A DNA stretch of 64,000 nt from JAIEPW01 sp964471915 (GTDB lineage: Bacteria > Acidobacteriota > Terriglobia > Bryobacterales > Bryobacteraceae), in NCBI GenBank assembly GCA_964471915.1, contig CAYYID010000003.1, positions 92,808 to 156,807 of the forward strand, read 5' to 3'. Below, in pieces: positions 61,986 to 64,000 of the stretch (position 1 is the first letter of the stretch; each line of letters starts with the position of its first letter). The notes beneath the pieces were generated by a model. The model saw only the letters and a list, made by a program, of their open reading frames with translations. It was not told the origin of the DNA and made no database searches. A program made the position numbers and the translations under genes.

Positions 61986-63341
61986 TCATGGGAGGTCCGC
62001 CGTGGCGGACTGCCCCGCGATCGCGAGGCGCAGCGTGCCTGCCGCCGGGGCATCCGGGGGCAGCAGCACGTTCACCTGATACAAGCCGGTCCAGCCCGGG
62101 GCAAGCCCCGAGAAGAACACCGGCAGGTCCCGCCCGTTCACCGTCACCACCGGGCGCGCCAGCGTTTCGGACAGGGGCGACAGCGGCGCCGGACGCCCCG
62201 CCACGGGACGGCGCGTGACGTCGCCCAGCCCGGTGCACCACAGCACCAGCGCGCCCGGGACGCGGGTTACGGCGCGAATCACCGGTTGCGCGGCGAGCAC
62301 CGGCGCGTTCCAGGAGACCAGCTCGCGCGTTCCCACCGTCAGCGCCAGCCGCGCGTTCGTTCCCGGCGTCAGGTCCCAGGGCATCTGCGCGTTGAGCTGG
62401 CCCGGCGACGCATACAACAGCGGCGCCGGAGTTCCGTTCACCCGTAGCGTGATCCCCGCCAGCCGAGCCGGCCACGCCAACGAATCGCCCGCCAGCGCGG
62501 ACCCCGAAGTCATCCGGCTTCCGAAGAATTCGAGCGCCGCCCCCGGCGCGATGTCGCGCGGCGTCACCGCGGGCGCCGGCGTCATGCGCTCGCCGCCCCA
62601 CGGCTCCGCGAGCCCGTCCGTCTGCCGGGTGAGCCACAGCAATGCGCCGGTCAGCGCGTTCTGGAACCGGGGATCCTGCCACGTCTGGTCGAAATGTCCG
62701 AGCGCGGTATAGAACACCCGTCCCGACCCATACTCGCGCACCCACGCGAGCGCAAAGTCCTCGTCGGTGCGGTTCACTCCGGGGGCCTTGAGGTCCACCG
62801 ACGCTGCGTCGAGCGTCAGCAGCACGCGCACCGCGTCGCGCGAGAACGCGCGGAATTGATAGTACTCCTCCACCATGCGGAAGCCCGGCAGCGGTAGCCC
62901 GCGCGACGCCGGATGCTGCGCGTCCTCGACCTCGATCCGCGCCTCCTGCACCCACGGGTGCCCGTCGAAGTAGCCGCCGATCATTTCACCGTAAGCGGGC
63001 CACGAGTAAAGCGTGTCGGTGGCCGAGTGCGCCCCGCCAAAGCCCTTGCCGGAGCGGACGAAGTCCAGGAGCGCCTGCTTCTGAGCGTCCGAGAGCGCCA
63101 GTTCGCCGCTGGTGAAGAAGAACACCGCGTCGTAGCCGGCCAGTCCCTCGCGCGAGAGGAAAGCCAGCGCTTCGGTTTGGGTGATGCTCACGTTGGCGCG
63201 CGAGCCCGCGGCGATCAGCGCGGGGATGGCGGCCGCGATCGAGTCGTGCCGGAAGCCGGCGGAATGGGTTACGAAGAGGACGCGTTTCGGCTGGGCGCTG
63301 AGCGCGCACGCCGCGAGGAGGAATACAGCAAGGCCCCGCAT
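61986..63341 (-). CDS. ThuA-domain protein with a Solibacter-type C-terminal domain
   Basis: A 451-residue secreted protein: signal (about 1-17), a ThuA-like glutamine-amidotransferase-fold domain (20-235; KRVLFVTHSAGFRHDSI, GYDAVFFFTSGELALS, GGAHSATDTLYSWPAYG, YTALGHFDQTW) and a C-terminal domain of about 200 residues with the Solibacter uncharacterised domain signature (LLYASPGQLNAQMPWDL, then LVLWCTGLGDV and FSGLAPGWTGLYQVNVLLP). ThuA proteins are linked to trehalose or sugar use; the catalytic Cys is lacking, as usual in ThuA. The domain pair is seen in few groups and supports the taxonomic call. Confidence 0.87.
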   Translation of the reverse strand: MRGLAVFLLAACALSAQPKRVLFVTHSAGFRHDSIAAAIPALIAAGSRANVSITQTEALAFLSREGLAGYDAVFFFTSGELALSDAQKQALLDFVRSGKGFGGAHSATDTLYSWPAYGEMIGGYFDGHPWVQEARIEVEDAQHPASRGLPLPGFRMVEEYYQFRAFSRDAVRVLLTLDAASVDLKAPGVNRTDEDFALAWVREYGSGRVFYTALGHFDQTWQDPRFQNALTGALLWLTRQTDGLAEPWGGERMTPAPAVTPRDIAPGAALEFFGSRMTSGSALAGDSLAWPARLAGITLRVNGTPAPLLYASPGQLNAQMPWDLTPGTNARLALTVGTRELVSWNAPVLAAQPVIRAVTRVPGALVLWCTGLGDVTRRPVAGRPAPLSPLSETLARPVVTVNGRDLPVFFSGLAPGWTGLYQVNVLLPPDAPAAGTLRLAIAGQSATADLP

Positions 63342-63397
63342 GTTTTCGAGTGTCGCACGGGTGTAAGTTCCAGCCGTCCCGCCCGTCTTGCTCTGGC

Positions 63398-63937
63398 ATG
63401 GGCACGCGCGCGATCCGTATCTTCCTGGGCCTGATCTTCTTCACCGCCGGGATGGCCAAGCTCTTCGCCGGACATAAGTTCCCGGGCCTGATCGGTCCGG
63501 TGTGGCTGGAGGACGAACTCGCCAGGTACGGGCTGGCGTTCTATGCGAGGTTCATTGCGTACTCGCAAGTGGCGATCGGCTTCCTGCTGCTCACGCGCCG
63601 CTTTGCGACCGCCGGCGCCATCATGCTGGTGCCGCTGCTCGCGAACATCCTGATGGTGACCGTCTCGCTCCAGTGGCGCGGCACGCCGTACGTCAACGCG
63701 GTGCTGCTGGGAATGAACCTGTGGCTCCTGTGGGCCGACCGCGCCAAACTGCAGCCGCTGCTCGACCGCGCGCCGCGCCTGCCGCTCTTTGCCGCCGGGG
63801 CAGCGCTGGTGCTCGCCGCGCCCCCGCTTTCGCGCGCTAGCGTGCCGGCAGGCTGGAGCGCCGCTGCGGCGGGACTCGCGCTCGCGCTCTGGTCCAACCG
63901 GACGCCTTCCGCCTCCGTGTTAGACTCGAAACGTTAG
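63398..63937 (+). CDS. DoxX-like membrane protein
   Basis: A 179-residue membrane protein with four to five hydrophobic segments. The first (RIFLGLIFFTAGMAKLFAG) has the DoxX-type start; later segments are YSQVAIGFLLLT, GAIMLVPLLANILMVTV and VNAVLLGMNLWLLWA, followed by a hydrophobic Ala-rich tail. DoxX-like proteins are annotated as quinol-oxidase associated or stress membrane proteins, but their function is poorly known. ATG 63398 has no clear ribosome site. Divergent from the ThuA gene. Confidence 0.75.
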   Translation: MGTRAIRIFLGLIFFTAGMAKLFAGHKFPGLIGPVWLEDELARYGLAFYARFIAYSQVAIGFLLLTRRFATAGAIMLVPLLANILMVTVSLQWRGTPYVNAVLLGMNLWLLWADRAKLQPLLDRAPRLPLFAAGAALVLAAPPLSRASVPAGWSAAAAGLALALWSNRTPSASVLDSKR

Positions 63938-63945
63938 CCCCCCAC

Positions 63946-64000
63946 GCTGGAGTGGCGGAACTGGCAGACGCACGGGACTCAAAATCCCGCGACCTTCACT
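63946..64000 (+). tRNA. tRNA-Leu(CAA), 5' part; runs off the window
   Basis: The visible 55 bases fit a class II tRNA-Leu: acceptor GCTGGAG, TGGCGGAACTGGCAGACGC D arm, anticodon stem CGGGA/TCCCG with loop CTCAAAA (anticodon CAA), then the start of the long variable arm. The T arm and 3' acceptor are outside the window. Confidence 0.88.

Overview
The window is high-GC DNA that looks like an Acidobacteriota genome, most probably the Solibacter/Bryobacter lineage (Bryobacterales). The main reasons are: a ThuA-domain protein (61986-63341) ending in what I recognise as the Solibacter C-terminal domain (the 'SPGQLNAQ ... GLYQVNV' pattern, TIGR03437); an ECF sigma factor of the acidobacterial Sig-70_X6 type coupled to a serine/threonine kinase with TPR repeats; many secreted proteins of unknown function; and long runs of genes with ATGA/GTGA stop-start overlaps. 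No prophage, insertion sequence or CRISPR array was seen. The taxonomic call is inference from gene content.

Layout. 1-3549 (minus): a hexuronate operon, uxaC (apparently with an ATT start), tagaturonate epimerase uxaE, and an SDR-type mannonate oxidoreductase cut by the window edge. 3616-12617: a methyltransferase, a sulfatase-fold protein without the catalytic cysteine, an ABC-2 permease, three secreted proteins (DUF3108, SGNH hydrolase, unknown) and a 956-residue SLH/BACON surface protein. 12692-14378: motAB. 14434-19776: a housekeeping block (acylphosphatase, apt, ispE, prs, rplY, pth, rpsF, rpsR, rplI) closed by a terminator. 19822-26957: a HEAT/SEC-C protein and a tightly packed run of an unknown secreted protein, PHP phosphoesterase, glycosyltransferase, SDR and amino-acid permease. 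27017-30247: ROK kinase, a cytidylate-kinase-like/nuclease-like fusion, hpt, a tiny basic protein, a thioredoxin-fold protein and tRNA-Arg(CCG). 30246-39463: envelope proteins, an MscS channel, an MbcA/Xre-RES toxin-antitoxin pair, a TonB protein, an esterase and a broken HicB-like gene. 39680-42996: acpP-fabF and etfBA. 43185-47990: an amino-acid permease, a CPBP protease, a glycogen-debranching-type glucosidase and a small nucleotidyltransferase module.

The most striking region is 48381-56635: five consecutive genes with 35 haem c motifs. They encode a nine-haem cytochrome c fused to a cytochrome b membrane domain (CbcL-like architecture), a NapC/NirT-like six-haem cytochrome, an OmcA/MtrC-family decahaem cytochrome, a DmsE/MtrA-type decahaem cytochrome and a large outer-membrane beta-barrel in the MtrB position. 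Together these could carry electrons from the quinone pool through the periplasm and across the outer membrane, so this is a candidate extracellular electron transfer system. One gene in it is interrupted by a 10-N gap followed by low-complexity junk, so that reading frame needs repair. A structured 250-nt leader separates the inner-membrane pair from the porin-cytochrome trio.

The window ends with an S9 peptidase, the TPR kinase/ECF sigma pair, the ThuA protein, a DoxX-like protein and the 5' part of tRNA-Leu(CAA).
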